Shown here one piece after another: positions 1 to 8,302 of a stretch of DNA of 64,000 bases. The notes below the pieces were generated by a model. It saw only the letters and a program-made list of their open reading frames with translations, made no database searches and had not been told where the DNA came from. This stretch comes from Tenericutes bacterium HGW-Tenericutes-1 (GTDB lineage Bacteria > Bacillota_I > Bacilli_A > Izemoplasmatales > Hujiaoplasmataceae). Made by a program: the position numbers and the translations under genes. Location of the stretch: the NCBI GenBank assembly GCA_002839155.1, contig PGXM01000005.1, positions 1-64,000 of the forward strand, in the 5' to 3' direction. Each line of letters starts with the position of its first letter. Positions within the stretch are counted from its first letter, which is position 1.

Positions 1-75
1 AGAAAAGGTAACCCCGATGCCATATGGATAGGGTCTAGAGGTTGGAACACGCCTAAACGGACATACTTGTTTTAA
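1..75 (+). CDS. C-terminal end of an unrecognised protein (5' partial)
   Basis: Frame 1 is open from the first base to a TAA at 73-75 and gives 24 residues ending in WNTPKRTYLF. The other two forward frames are closed within about 40 bases. The residue mix (Trp, Gly, Pro, Tyr, basic residues) looks like real protein, and the next gene begins 100 bases further on with its own promoter. I do not recognise the family. The fragment is too short to exclude a chance open frame. Confidence 0.4.
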   Translation, partial: RKGNPDAIWIGSRGWNTPKRTYLF

Positions 76-138
76 TGTTATCGTTTAAATGAGTAATTTC
101 TCAAAATTTCTTTTGTTCTAGATTACATTTATAAATTA

Positions 139-147
139 TGATATAAT
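139..147 (+). promoter_or_regulatory. Extended -10 promoter of proS
   Basis: TG at 139-140, one base, then TATAAT at 142-147: a perfect extended -10 element. No convincing -35 hexamer lies 17 bases upstream. The ribosome site GAGGTG at 163-168 follows. Confidence 0.65.
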
Positions 148-174
148 ATTTTACTGACAAATGAGGTGTCATAT

Positions 175-1617
175 ATGAGCAATCAAAAAGATAAATTAGT
201 TAAATCCATTACATCAAGAGATGATGATTTTGCACAATGGTATACCGATGTATGCCGTAAAGCAGAATTAATGGATTATACAGATGCAAAAGGTTTTATT
301 ATATACCGCCCTTATGGTTATGCTATATGGGAGAATATTCAATCGTATTTGGATAAGGAATTTAAACGAACTGGCCATGAAAATGTCTATATGCCGTTAG
401 TCATTCCTGAATCTTTATTCTTAAAAGAAGCTGAACATGTTGCTGGATTTGCCCCTGAAACAGCTATCGTTACCATTGGTGGAAAAGAGATACTTCAAGA
501 AAGGCTCATTATTCGCCCGACGTCAGAAGTCTTGTTTTGCGATCATTATTCAAAAATCGTTTCTTCTTATCGTGATTTACCTAAAAAGTATAATCAATGG
601 TGTAGCGTTGTCAGATGGGAAAAAACAACAAGACCTTTCTTAAGAGGATCTGAATTCTTATGGCAAGAAGGTCATACCATTCATGCAACTGAAAAAGAAG
701 CCAAAGAAGAAGTTTTAGGCATGCTCGACATTTATAACCATTGTGGCAAAGACTTATTGGCCATTCCTTTTGTTATGGGACAAAAAACCGACAAAGAAAA
801 ATTTGCCGGTGCAGAAGAAACATATTCAATTGAAGCATTAATGCATGATGGAAAAGCATTGCAATCAGGAACGACGCACTATTTTGGAACTGGGTTTGCA
901 AAACATTTTAACATTAATTTCCAAGATAAAGACGGTGTTTTAAAACCGGTTTATCAAACGTCATGGGGATTATCAACCCGTCTTATTGGCGCAATTATCA
1001 TGGTTCACGGCGATGATTCCGGTTTAGTATTACCACCACGTGTCGCACCGATTCAAGTTGCGATTATTCCAATTCAATCACAAAAAGAAGGCGTCATAGA
1101 AGCGTCTGAAGCCGTAAAAGTTCAATTAGAAACATTAAATTATCGTGTAAAATTAGATATCTCTGATAAATCTCCTGGTTGGAAATTTTCTGAATATGAA
1201 ATGAAAGGTGTTCCAATTCGAATTGAGATCGGACCACGGGATTTAGAGACAGGCGAATGTGTCATTGTAAAACGCGTTAACGGTGAAAAAATCAAAGCAA
1301 AAATCGCTGATTTATCAACCCTAGTTCCAAGAGTCTTCGATGAGATTCATGAAGAGATGTATCAAAAGGCACTTGAAAATGTGACCGTTAATACTCGTGA
1401 AGCAAAAACCTATGAAGAATTTAAAGAGATTATTAATTCTAAACCAGGTTATGTAAAAATGATGTGGTGCGGACATTCTGAATGTGAAGTAAAAATCAAA
1501 GAAGACACAACAGCTACTTCGAGATGTATTCCTTTTGTTCAAGAGCATATTACCGAAAATTGCCCTGTCTGCGGTCGAAAAGCAGAAAAAATGGTTTACT
1601 TCGCAAAAGCATATTAA
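175..1617 (+). CDS. proS: Proline--tRNA ligase, archaeal/eukaryotic type (ProS type 3)
   Basis: Charges tRNA-Pro with proline in the cytoplasm. The 480-residue length fits the short ProRS form that lacks the bacterial editing insertion. The class II core is visible (motif 2 region with TRPFLRGSEFLWQEGH, motif 3 region with GLSTRLIGA). An anticodon-binding domain follows, then a C-terminal domain with Cys pairs (CGHSEC and CPVCGRK) ending in the terminal Tyr typical of this type. ATG at 175 was chosen because GAGGTG ends six bases before it; a GTG at 166 lies inside that ribosome site. It is transcribed alone and ends at a strong hairpin. This ProRS type occurs in mycoplasmas, some Clostridia and Thermus, unlike the long form of B. 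subtilis. Confidence 0.96.
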   Translation: MSNQKDKLVKSITSRDDDFAQWYTDVCRKAELMDYTDAKGFIIYRPYGYAIWENIQSYLDKEFKRTGHENVYMPLVIPESLFLKEAEHVAGFAPETAIVTIGGKEILQERLIIRPTSEVLFCDHYSKIVSSYRDLPKKYNQWCSVVRWEKTTRPFLRGSEFLWQEGHTIHATEKEAKEEVLGMLDIYNHCGKDLLAIPFVMGQKTDKEKFAGAEETYSIEALMHDGKALQSGTTHYFGTGFAKHFNINFQDKDGVLKPVYQTSWGLSTRLIGAIIMVHGDDSGLVLPPRVAPIQVAIIPIQSQKEGVIEASEAVKVQLETLNYRVKLDISDKSPGWKFSEYEMKGVPIRIEIGPRDLETGECVIVKRVNGEKIKAKIADLSTLVPRVFDEIHEEMYQKALENVTVNTREAKTYEEFKEIINSKPGYVKMMWCGHSECEVKIKEDTTATSRCIPFVQEHITENCPVCGRKAEKMVYFAKAY

Positions 1618-1630
1618 ATTAATAATATAA

Positions 1631-1662
1631 AACGGAAATCGAAATCGATTTCCGTTTTTTTC
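1631..1662. terminator. Bidirectional terminator between proS and fumB
   Basis: Arms 1631-1642 and 1645-1656 are perfectly complementary (AACGGAAATCGA), followed by seven T on the plus strand. An AT-rich run precedes it, so it can also serve the minus-strand fumarase genes that end at 1663. Confidence 0.8.
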
Positions 1663-2193
1663 TTATTCCATACCACCAAATAAATCATTTCCAATTGAAT
1701 CATAAGCGACTATGACAGGAAAATCTTTCACTAGAAGACGATAGATTGCTTCGCTTTGTAAATGAGGATAAGCAATCATTTCCATTTTTAACACTCTTTT
1801 ACTGAGTAAAGCACCAATGCCGCCTGTTGTGACTAAATAAACAGATTTTGTCTTTTTTAAAACTTCTAAAAACTCATTTCCTCTCGGACCTTTGCCAATC
1901 ATGACTTTGAGCCCTTTTTCCATCAAAGGAATGCTATAGACATCCATTCGGTAAGAAGATGTTGGACCACATGCGCCAATGACCTGCCCGGGTTTTGGTG
2001 GGGTAGGGCCAGTATAATAGATGCTTTCACCATCGATTGGAAAGGGAAGTGGGTCGTTTTTGATAATTGACTCAACCATTAATTTATGGGCTGCATCTCT
2101 ACCTGTATATAAATATCCTGATAGAAGCAGTTGATCACCACTTCTTAATGATTCTCTAACTTCTTGAAGAATAGGTAAGGTTATATTTTTCAT
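1663..2193 (-). CDS. fumB: Fumarate hydratase class I, beta (C-terminal) subunit
   Basis: The 176-residue protein is the C-terminal half of the oxygen-sensitive [4Fe-4S] class I fumarase/tartrate dehydratase family, which in this lineage is encoded as two subunits. The hallmark GACGPTSSYRMD motif lies mid-protein (near residue 80) and the C-terminal part carries DSIGNDLFGG. With the alpha subunit it would interconvert fumarate and malate. It overlaps the alpha gene by 4 bases, so the two are translationally coupled. The substrate could instead be L-tartrate, since the two families share this architecture; sequence alone does not separate them. No other TCA-cycle gene is in the window. The symbol is used only in the sense of a beta subunit. 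Confidence 0.88.
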   Translation of the reverse strand: MKNITLPILQEVRESLRSGDQLLLSGYLYTGRDAAHKLMVESIIKNDPLPFPIDGESIYYTGPTPPKPGQVIGACGPTSSYRMDVYSIPLMEKGLKVMIGKGPRGNEFLEVLKKTKSVYLVTTGGIGALLSKRVLKMEMIAYPHLQSEAIYRLLVKDFPVIVAYDSIGNDLFGGME

Positions 2194-3044
2194 AGGATAT
2201 CCCCTTTTAATACGACTTCTTTATGTCTTGCAGCATGACATTGAATATTCACTGCAACAGGTAAAGAAGCGATGTGACATGGATAACTATTAACTTTAAC
2301 GGCGATACACGTTGTTTCTCCTCTTAAACCCATTGGGCCAACACCGAGTTCATTAATCTTGACAAGTAATTCTTCTTCAAGCAAGCGGTCAACTTCATTT
2401 AAAGAATGATCGTCTAAGTCTCTAAAAATCGCTGATTTAGCAATTTCAGTGACCTTTTCAAAATTACCACCGATACCCAAGCCAACAATAATAGGCGGAC
2501 AAGCTCTCCCGCCTGCGTCTTTAATGGTTTTCAAAACAAAATCAATGATACCTTGTCTTCCTTCGGAAGGGGTTAACATCTTCATCGCACTCATATTTTC
2601 ACTGCCTGCACCTTTAGCAGCCATTTTAATGGTCACGTAATCATTCATGGTCTGTTCAATGTGAATTATAGCAGGCGTATTGTCAAGCGTGTTGACGCGA
2701 TCAAGCGGATGTTTAACTACCGATTTTCGTAAATATCCCCGTTTATAAGCATTTCGCACCGCCTCATTTATAGCATCTTCAACATTGAAATCTAAGAATA
2801 CTTCATTGCCAATTTCAACAAAAAATACGGCCACACCCGTATCTTGACACATGGGTATATTTTCATCTCTGGCAATATCTTGGTTTTCAAGAATCTCTGC
2901 GATAACACTCTTAGCGATTAAAGAGGTTTCTTTTTCCATCGCTAACTTTAATTTGATGACCATTTTTAAGTCAAGATTAACATTTGCATCAATGATCATT
3001 GCTTCGACGGCGTTGATCATATCTTGTCTTGTAATTTTTCGCAT
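2190..3044 (-). CDS. fumA: Fumarate hydratase class I, alpha (N-terminal) subunit
   Basis: The 284-residue alpha subunit should bind the catalytic iron-sulfur cluster. Conserved cysteines appear in MCQDTG, GRACPPIIVG and the IQCHAARH segment near the C-terminus, as in class I hydro-lyases. ATG at 3044 was chosen: on the minus strand GAGGTG lies six bases before it, and the upstream in-frame GTG at 3053 falls inside that ribosome site. It is the first gene of a two-gene operon with fumB. An extended -10 (TGaTATAAT, plus coordinates 3064-3072) lies just upstream. Tartrate dehydratase is the alternative activity. Confidence 0.88.
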   Translation of the reverse strand: MRKITRQDMINAVEAMIIDANVNLDLKMVIKLKLAMEKETSLIAKSVIAEILENQDIARDENIPMCQDTGVAVFFVEIGNEVFLDFNVEDAINEAVRNAYKRGYLRKSVVKHPLDRVNTLDNTPAIIHIEQTMNDYVTIKMAAKGAGSENMSAMKMLTPSEGRQGIIDFVLKTIKDAGGRACPPIIVGLGIGGNFEKVTEIAKSAIFRDLDDHSLNEVDRLLEEELLVKINELGVGPMGLRGETTCIAVKVNSYPCHIASLPVAVNIQCHAARHKEVVLKGDIL

Positions 3045-3063
3045 ACACCACACCTCTTTGTTA

Positions 3064-3072
3064 ATTATATCA
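3064..3072 (-). promoter_or_regulatory. Extended -10 promoter of the fumarase operon
   Basis: The minus strand reads TGaTATAAT, 20 bases upstream of the fumA start. Confidence 0.6.
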
Positions 3073-3152
3073 TCGTTTTAACTATTTATAAAGTAAGGGT
3101 TTTCAAAACTGTTAAAATCACTCTGTATTTCCGTAAAAAAAATAGAGTAGCC

Positions 3153-3181
3153 TTTACTTTTATGTTTCAATTGTATATAAT
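3153..3181 (+). promoter_or_regulatory. Promoter of the DegV gene
   Basis: TTTACT (3153-3158), a 17-base spacer and TATAAT (3176-3181). The resulting mRNA would have a very short leader before ATG 3199. Confidence 0.55.
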
Positions 3182-3198
3182 TCTAATGGGTGATAAGT

Positions 3199-4047
3199 AT
3201 GCAAAAAATTAAATTAATTTCTGATAGTACCTGTGATTTATCAAAAGATTTACTTGATAAACACCAAATTGATATCGTACCGCTCTTTGTTAATTTTAAA
3301 GAGGATTCCTATTTAGATGGTGTTACGTTGACCGTCCCTGAAATGTATAAAAAAGTTGATGAACTAGGATTTTTGCCAAAAACCGCGGCTGCTTCTCCAG
3401 GTTCTTTCGTCGAAGTATTTGAAAAATATGTTGAAGAAGGCTATGAAATCATTTATTTCGGGATTGGAGCCGGTTTTTCTGGAACGCTTCAAAGCGCAAA
3501 TTCCGCAAAACAGATTGTTGGATCAAATCAAATACATTTAATTGATTCCGCTAATTTATCAAGCGGATCTGGACTGTTAATGCTCAAAGCTGCAAAGTTT
3601 ATTCAAGAAGGGGACGATTGTTTAACAATCATTGATAAAATCAATACTTTAATCCCAAAAGTAAGAACACAATTTGTCATTAATACCATGGATTATCTTT
3701 ACAAGGGTGGAAGATGCAGTGGAATGGCTGCGATTGCGGGAACGATTTTAAAGATAAAGCCCATCATTAAAGTCGTTAACGGTGCGATGACGGTGGGTAA
3801 AAAGCCTCGTGGACGAATCGAAGTCGGTATTGACGTATTAATTGAAGAATTGATGAATCAAATCGACGATGTTGATGAAGATTATCTCATGATTACACAT
3901 TCAATGGCAGACGAATCAGCTCGATATATCAAGAATAAGTTGAATGGAAATTTACCGATTAAAAACATTTATGAAACGAATGCAGGTTGCGTTATATCAT
4001 CACATTGTGGTCAAGGATGCATTGGCATTTTATACATTATGAAATAA
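3199..4047 (+). CDS. DegV family fatty-acid-binding protein
   Basis: The 282-residue DegV/FakB-type protein opens with the typical IKLISDSTCDLS segment. It carries the AAASPGSF and FSGTLQSA motifs that line the fatty-acid pocket, and GGRCSGMAA in the second half. Family members bind a single fatty acid and, as FakB, present it to the FakA kinase for phospholipid synthesis. No fakA is in the window, so the partner is unknown. ATG 3199 is preceded by GGTGAT at the right distance; an in-frame GTG at 3190 overlaps that site. The gene has its own promoter and terminator. Confidence 0.9.
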   Translation: MQKIKLISDSTCDLSKDLLDKHQIDIVPLFVNFKEDSYLDGVTLTVPEMYKKVDELGFLPKTAAASPGSFVEVFEKYVEEGYEIIYFGIGAGFSGTLQSANSAKQIVGSNQIHLIDSANLSSGSGLLMLKAAKFIQEGDDCLTIIDKINTLIPKVRTQFVINTMDYLYKGGRCSGMAAIAGTILKIKPIIKVVNGAMTVGKKPRGRIEVGIDVLIEELMNQIDDVDEDYLMITHSMADESARYIKNKLNGNLPIKNIYETNAGCVISSHCGQGCIGILYIMK

Positions 4048-4057
4048 CTTTATTCTT

Positions 4058-4090
4058 AAAGCAGTCCTAATTTATTGGATTGCTTTTTTA
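4058..4090 (+). terminator. Terminator after the DegV gene
   Basis: AAAGCAGTCC (4058-4067) pairs with GGATTGCTTT (4077-4086) with one G-U, followed by a T run. Confidence 0.8.
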
Positions 4091-4100
4091 ATAGATTAAA

Positions 4101-4133
4101 TTAGTTGACAACGCAACTAATTAAGTGTAAAAT
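4101..4133 (+). promoter_or_regulatory. Promoter and palindromic MarR operator
   Basis: TTGACA (4105-4110) and TAAAAT (4128-4133) are 17 bases apart. The perfect inverted repeat TTAGTTG (4101-4107) / CAACTAA (4114-4120), with a 6-base centre, covers the -35 box. It has the size and TTG/CAA halves typical of MarR-family sites. The divergence-free layout suggests autorepression of the marR-ABC operon. Confidence 0.7.
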
Positions 4134-4161
4134 GTTGATTAATATAGGAGTGTGACTATTT

Positions 4162-4590
4162 ATGTTAAGCCAATATGAACATTTAATTAATCGATATCAA
4201 TTTAAATTTATGGACGATCGAATGGGTCCTTATGGAATCTCAGGGCCACTTGGATTTTATTTGGTTGAAATTGAAAAACACAAATCGCTCAAAATGAATC
4301 AATTGATTGATCTCACCCCCTATCATAAATCTCATGCAACAAGAATTGTTGCTAAATTAACTGAGATGGGATTAGTTGATAAATCTGTTGATCCTGAGGA
4401 TATGCGTGGATATATCTTAACCATTACAAAACAAGGTATTGAAATTGCTCAAAAAGTTTTCTCAGCACATCAAGATTGGGAGACTTTAGTTGATAGCGCA
4501 TTAAGCAAAGAAGAATCTAATATTTTAGAATCATTAATGGAAAAAACGTACTTACATCTTAAAAAACATTTTGGCGAGGATTGTAAATGA
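4162..4590 (+). CDS. MarR family transcriptional regulator of an ABC exporter operon
   Basis: The 142-residue winged-helix protein has the MarR layout: an N-terminal helical dimer arm, a helix-turn-helix around residues 50-75 (LIDLTPYHKSHATRIVAKL), then the wing (DPEDMRGYILTITKQG) and a C-terminal dimer helix. It overlaps the following ABC gene by 4 bases (ATGA). It probably represses its own operon through the inverted repeat over the -35 box and is released by a compound exported by the ABC proteins. This is the usual logic for MarR-exporter operons; the ligand is unknown. Confidence 0.9.
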   Translation: MLSQYEHLINRYQFKFMDDRMGPYGISGPLGFYLVEIEKHKSLKMNQLIDLTPYHKSHATRIVAKLTEMGLVDKSVDPEDMRGYILTITKQGIEIAQKVFSAHQDWETLVDSALSKEESNILESLMEKTYLHLKKHFGEDCK

Positions 4591-6344
4591 AAAAACTATT
4601 TAAATATTTAAAACCTTATTGGTTTGGCGTTACGATGATGGTTATCTTTGTCGCAGTTCAATCAGTCGGTCAATTGTTATTGCCTGATTATACATCTTCA
4701 ATTATCGAATTTGGCATCAAAGTTGATGGTGGAATTGATTTGCCTGTTATTATGAAATATGGTCTATTAATGATTGGTGTGACGTTAATTTCAGGACTAG
4801 CGATGATTATCATCTCTTATTATTCATCACAGGTTTCAACCTCATTTGGAAGAGATATCAGAAAAGATATTTTTAAAAAAGTCAGCGACTTTTCATTAGC
4901 TGAATCAGAAAAATTTGGAACCTCTACATTAATCACCCGTTCAACAAATGATGTCAATCAAGTTCAAATGCATACCATCATGAGTTTTAGAATGATACTT
5001 TCCATTCCAATTATTATGATTGGTGGTATTATACTCAGTTTGCAGAAGAGTGTTAAATTGACTGCCGTACTTTTAATTGGAATTCCAGCATTAATTGCTT
5101 TGGTAATTGTAACATTTATTTTAGTTATGCCTTTATTTAAATCGATGCAAAAAAAGATTGATAAACTCACGGTTGTCGGACGTGAGGCCATCAATGGCGT
5201 TCGAGTAATTCGTGCATTTGGTCAGGGCGAAAAAGAAGTTAAACGGTTTAAAGCAGCGAACGATGATTTGACACAAAACAACTTAAAAGCTGGCAGAATA
5301 ATGTCAATGTTAAATCCCATGGTAAACATGATTTTTAATATTGTCATTTTAGGCGTTGTCTTTTTAGCATATACGCTTATCCAAACCTCTAATGGATCAA
5401 ATCCTAATTATTCTGAACTAGCGAATTTATACGCCGTCATTCAATATGTCACAATGATAATGTTTAGTATTATCATGTTAACTATCACATTTATCAACTA
5501 TCCAAGAGCTGAAGTATCGGGAAAAAGAATCACCGAAATTCTTGATACGCCTATCACGATTCATGATGCAAACACTGACGATTATAATGACTATGATTTC
5601 AAAGGAATCATTCACTTTAATAATGTGAGTTTTAAATACGCAGACGCTGAAAAAAACGTGCTTGAAAACTTGAATTTTGTAGCAAAACCTGGTGAAACAG
5701 TTGCGATTATTGGATCCACTGGTTCCGGTAAATCTACCGTCATAAATTTAATCCCTCGGTTATTTGATACAACCGAAGGAAGTGTGACAATTGATGGAAT
5801 CGATGTTAGAGAAATAAAATTTAAAAAACTCAGGTCATTAATCGGTTTTGTCCCCCAAACGGCGACATTGTTTACCGGTACGATTGCTGAAAATATAGCC
5901 TATGGCTATGATAATGCTTCTTTAGATGAAATCACAGAAGCTGCAAAAATCGCTCAGGCAGATGATTTTATTCAATCGATGCCTGACAAATATGATTCTG
6001 TTGTTGATCAAGGTGGTGTGAACTATTCTGGTGGTCAAAAACAAAGATTATCAATCGCAAGAGCGATTGTTAGAAAACCGTTAATCTATGTTTTTGATGA
6101 TAGTTTTTCGGCACTCGATTTTAAAACTGATGCTAATTTACGACATAATTTACATAAAATCACAAAAAAATCAACGGTCATTATCGTCGCTCAAAGAATC
6201 GGAACGATTATGGACGCTGACCGGATTATTGTCCTACAAGATGGTAAAATTGTTGGCAACGACAAACACACTAATTTAATCAAATCATGTGATGTTTATC
6301 GTGAAATTGCATTCTCCCAACTTTCTGAGGAGGAATTATCATGA
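4587..6344 (+). CDS. ABC exporter half-transporter with degenerate ATPase site (heterodimer subunit 1)
   Basis: The 585-residue protein has six N-terminal membrane helices (type IV exporter fold, residues about 1-310) fused to one nucleotide-binding domain. Walker A (GSTGSGKST) lies near residue 377 and the signature is the canonical YSGGQ. The Walker B region reads VFDDS, so the catalytic Glu is replaced by Asp, and the H-loop position reads VAQRI with Gln in place of His. These are the marks of the inactive-site subunit of heterodimeric exporters such as LmrCD or BmrCD. It lies between marR and the second subunit, with 4-base overlaps on both sides. Drug, lipid or peptide export is likely; the substrate cannot be read from sequence. 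Confidence 0.92.
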   Translation: MKKLFKYLKPYWFGVTMMVIFVAVQSVGQLLLPDYTSSIIEFGIKVDGGIDLPVIMKYGLLMIGVTLISGLAMIIISYYSSQVSTSFGRDIRKDIFKKVSDFSLAESEKFGTSTLITRSTNDVNQVQMHTIMSFRMILSIPIIMIGGIILSLQKSVKLTAVLLIGIPALIALVIVTFILVMPLFKSMQKKIDKLTVVGREAINGVRVIRAFGQGEKEVKRFKAANDDLTQNNLKAGRIMSMLNPMVNMIFNIVILGVVFLAYTLIQTSNGSNPNYSELANLYAVIQYVTMIMFSIIMLTITFINYPRAEVSGKRITEILDTPITIHDANTDDYNDYDFKGIIHFNNVSFKYADAEKNVLENLNFVAKPGETVAIIGSTGSGKSTVINLIPRLFDTTEGSVTIDGIDVREIKFKKLRSLIGFVPQTATLFTGTIAENIAYGYDNASLDEITEAAKIAQADDFIQSMPDKYDSVVDQGGVNYSGGQKQRLSIARAIVRKPLIYVFDDSFSALDFKTDANLRHNLHKITKKSTVIIVAQRIGTIMDADRIIVLQDGKIVGNDKHTNLIKSCDVYREIAFSQLSEEELS

Positions 6345-8203
6345 AAACTGAAAAACAATATAATCGCGGTAATCAAAAACGTTCAGCCGCTCATGGTCCA
6401 GGGTTTCATCCAATTGGCATGCCGGGTGAAAAACCTAAAAACTTTAAACAGACGACAATACGGTTAATTCAATATTTAAAACCGCATATGGCGAAGTTAG
6501 TCATCATGGTTACATTTTCAATTATTGTGACGGTTATTGGTGTTATTGCTCCAGATTATTTGCGTAGAATCATCAATACGCTTCAATCGGTGATTACGGG
6601 TAATTTGCCCACTGAATCGCTTGATGAAGTTCAAATCATCTTTTTTACATTGATCGGAATCTATCTCATCCGTTTTATCCTTGACGCCATCTCTGCATTA
6701 ATGGGAAATTACGTTTCGAGTGTTGTTGGCTTGAGTTTACGTTCTCAATTACGAGATAAACTCGAAAAACTACCCATAAAATATTATGATGAAACAAAAA
6801 CTGGGAATATCTTATCTGTGTTCTCAAATGATGTTGAAATTGTAGCTAATTCACTTCAGCAAAGTCTAATTTACATCTTAACAAGCGCATTGACCGTCAT
6901 TGGAGTTCTCATCATGATGTTTCGAATTTCATGGCAACTTACGATTATTGCTTTAGTTGCCTTACCACTGTATATTCTTTCAACGACATTCATTGCAAAA
7001 ACATCGCAAAAGAAATTCAAGAAACAACAAGCAGAACTTGGAAATCTTAATGGATATATCGAAGAAATCTTTACGGCGCACAAAGTCATAAAACTATTTG
7101 GAAAAGAACAGGACACATTACAAGAATTTCAAACGATCAATGAATCACTAGCCCACGAATCAAAAGGAGCACAATTTATTTCAGGTCTTATTAGACCAAT
7201 CATGGAATTTATCTCTAATATCGCTTATGTTTTAGTGGTCGTTGTGGGAGGAATCTTAACGGGAGCGACCATTCCTCTTGGTATCGGTGACTTAACTATT
7301 TTCGTTACCTATCAAAAAAGCTTTGTAAATCCGATTTTAAATATCGCTTCACTCATAAACACCTTGCAATCCACGATTGCTGGCGCAGAGCGCATCTTTG
7401 AGATGTTAGATAAACCTGAAGAGGTCTTAGAACAAAACATCGACAAAATCGATATTAATGAGTTTTCAGGCAACGTTCATTTTAATGATGTTTCATTTTC
7501 TTACACAGAAGAACAAAAACTCATTGAAAATTTGAATTTAGATGTCCATGCTGGAAAGCAAATCGCCATCGTCGGACCGACCGGTGCTGGTAAAACGACA
7601 CTCGTTAATCTCTTAATGCGTTTTTATGAGATTAAAGGTGGTATGATTACCATTGATGGTGTTAAATATAATGACGTTCCAAGAAAAGATTTACGCCGTC
7701 TATTTGGGATGGTTTTACAAGATACTTGGTTGTTTAGTGGAACAATTAAAGATAATATTGCATTTGGCAAAGAAGATGCAACGCTTGATGAAATCAAAGA
7801 AGCTTGTCGCCAAGCCCATGTCGATCATTTTATTGAAACGTTACCTGAAGGTTATAATACAATCCTCAATGAGGATGCTTCAAATTTAAGCCAAGGACAA
7901 AAACAATTATTGACCATTGCTCGTGCGATTTTGTTTAAACCAAAAATTTTGATTCTTGATGAGGCGACTTCATCAGTCGACACGAGAACAGAAGCCTATA
8001 TTCAAAATGCAATGCAATTCATGATGGAAGATAGAACTTCATTTGTTATTGCTCACCGGTTATCGACAATCAAAAATGCAAGTACGATTCTAGTGATGAA
8101 TGAAGGACATATTGTTGAACAAGGAACTCATAAAGAGTTACTTGATAAGAAAGGCACCTATTTTGACCTTTACAATAGTCAATTTGTCAATCCAATGATT
8201 TAG
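6341..8203 (+). CDS. ABC exporter half-transporter (heterodimer subunit 2)
   Basis: The 620-residue partner of the preceding gene has a hydrophilic N-terminal extension of about 45 residues (QKRSAAHGPGFHPIGMPGEK), six membrane helices and an ATPase domain. Walker A is GPTGAGKTT, Walker B is LILDEATSS with the catalytic Glu present, and the H-loop His is present (IAHRLSTI). The signature is altered to LSQGQ. The altered signature here would pair with the altered Walker B and H-loop of subunit 1, giving one degenerate and one active composite site, as in known asymmetric exporters. A GAAA-loop terminator follows immediately. Confidence 0.93.
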   Translation: MKTEKQYNRGNQKRSAAHGPGFHPIGMPGEKPKNFKQTTIRLIQYLKPHMAKLVIMVTFSIIVTVIGVIAPDYLRRIINTLQSVITGNLPTESLDEVQIIFFTLIGIYLIRFILDAISALMGNYVSSVVGLSLRSQLRDKLEKLPIKYYDETKTGNILSVFSNDVEIVANSLQQSLIYILTSALTVIGVLIMMFRISWQLTIIALVALPLYILSTTFIAKTSQKKFKKQQAELGNLNGYIEEIFTAHKVIKLFGKEQDTLQEFQTINESLAHESKGAQFISGLIRPIMEFISNIAYVLVVVVGGILTGATIPLGIGDLTIFVTYQKSFVNPILNIASLINTLQSTIAGAERIFEMLDKPEEVLEQNIDKIDINEFSGNVHFNDVSFSYTEEQKLIENLNLDVHAGKQIAIVGPTGAGKTTLVNLLMRFYEIKGGMITIDGVKYNDVPRKDLRRLFGMVLQDTWLFSGTIKDNIAFGKEDATLDEIKEACRQAHVDHFIETLPEGYNTILNEDASNLSQGQKQLLTIARAILFKPKILILDEATSSVDTRTEAYIQNAMQFMMEDRTSFVIAHRLSTIKNASTILVMNEGHIVEQGTHKELLDKKGTYFDLYNSQFVNPMI

Positions 8204-8226
8204 AGGATGAAAATCCTCTTTTCTTT
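8202..8226 (+). terminator. Terminator after the ABC exporter operon
   Basis: AGAGGAT (8202-8208), GAAA loop, ATCCTCT (8213-8219), then a T-rich run. Confidence 0.8.
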
Positions 8227-8255
8227 TTGTGAATTATGCCATTTCATCGTATAAT
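8227..8255 (+). promoter_or_regulatory. Promoter of the rimO operon
   Basis: TTGTGA (8227-8232), a 17-base spacer and TATAAT (8250-8255). Confidence 0.55.
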
Positions 8256-8302
8256 AGTAATAAGATTTATAGAATATAACAATAAAATGATTGGGGAATT
8301 AT

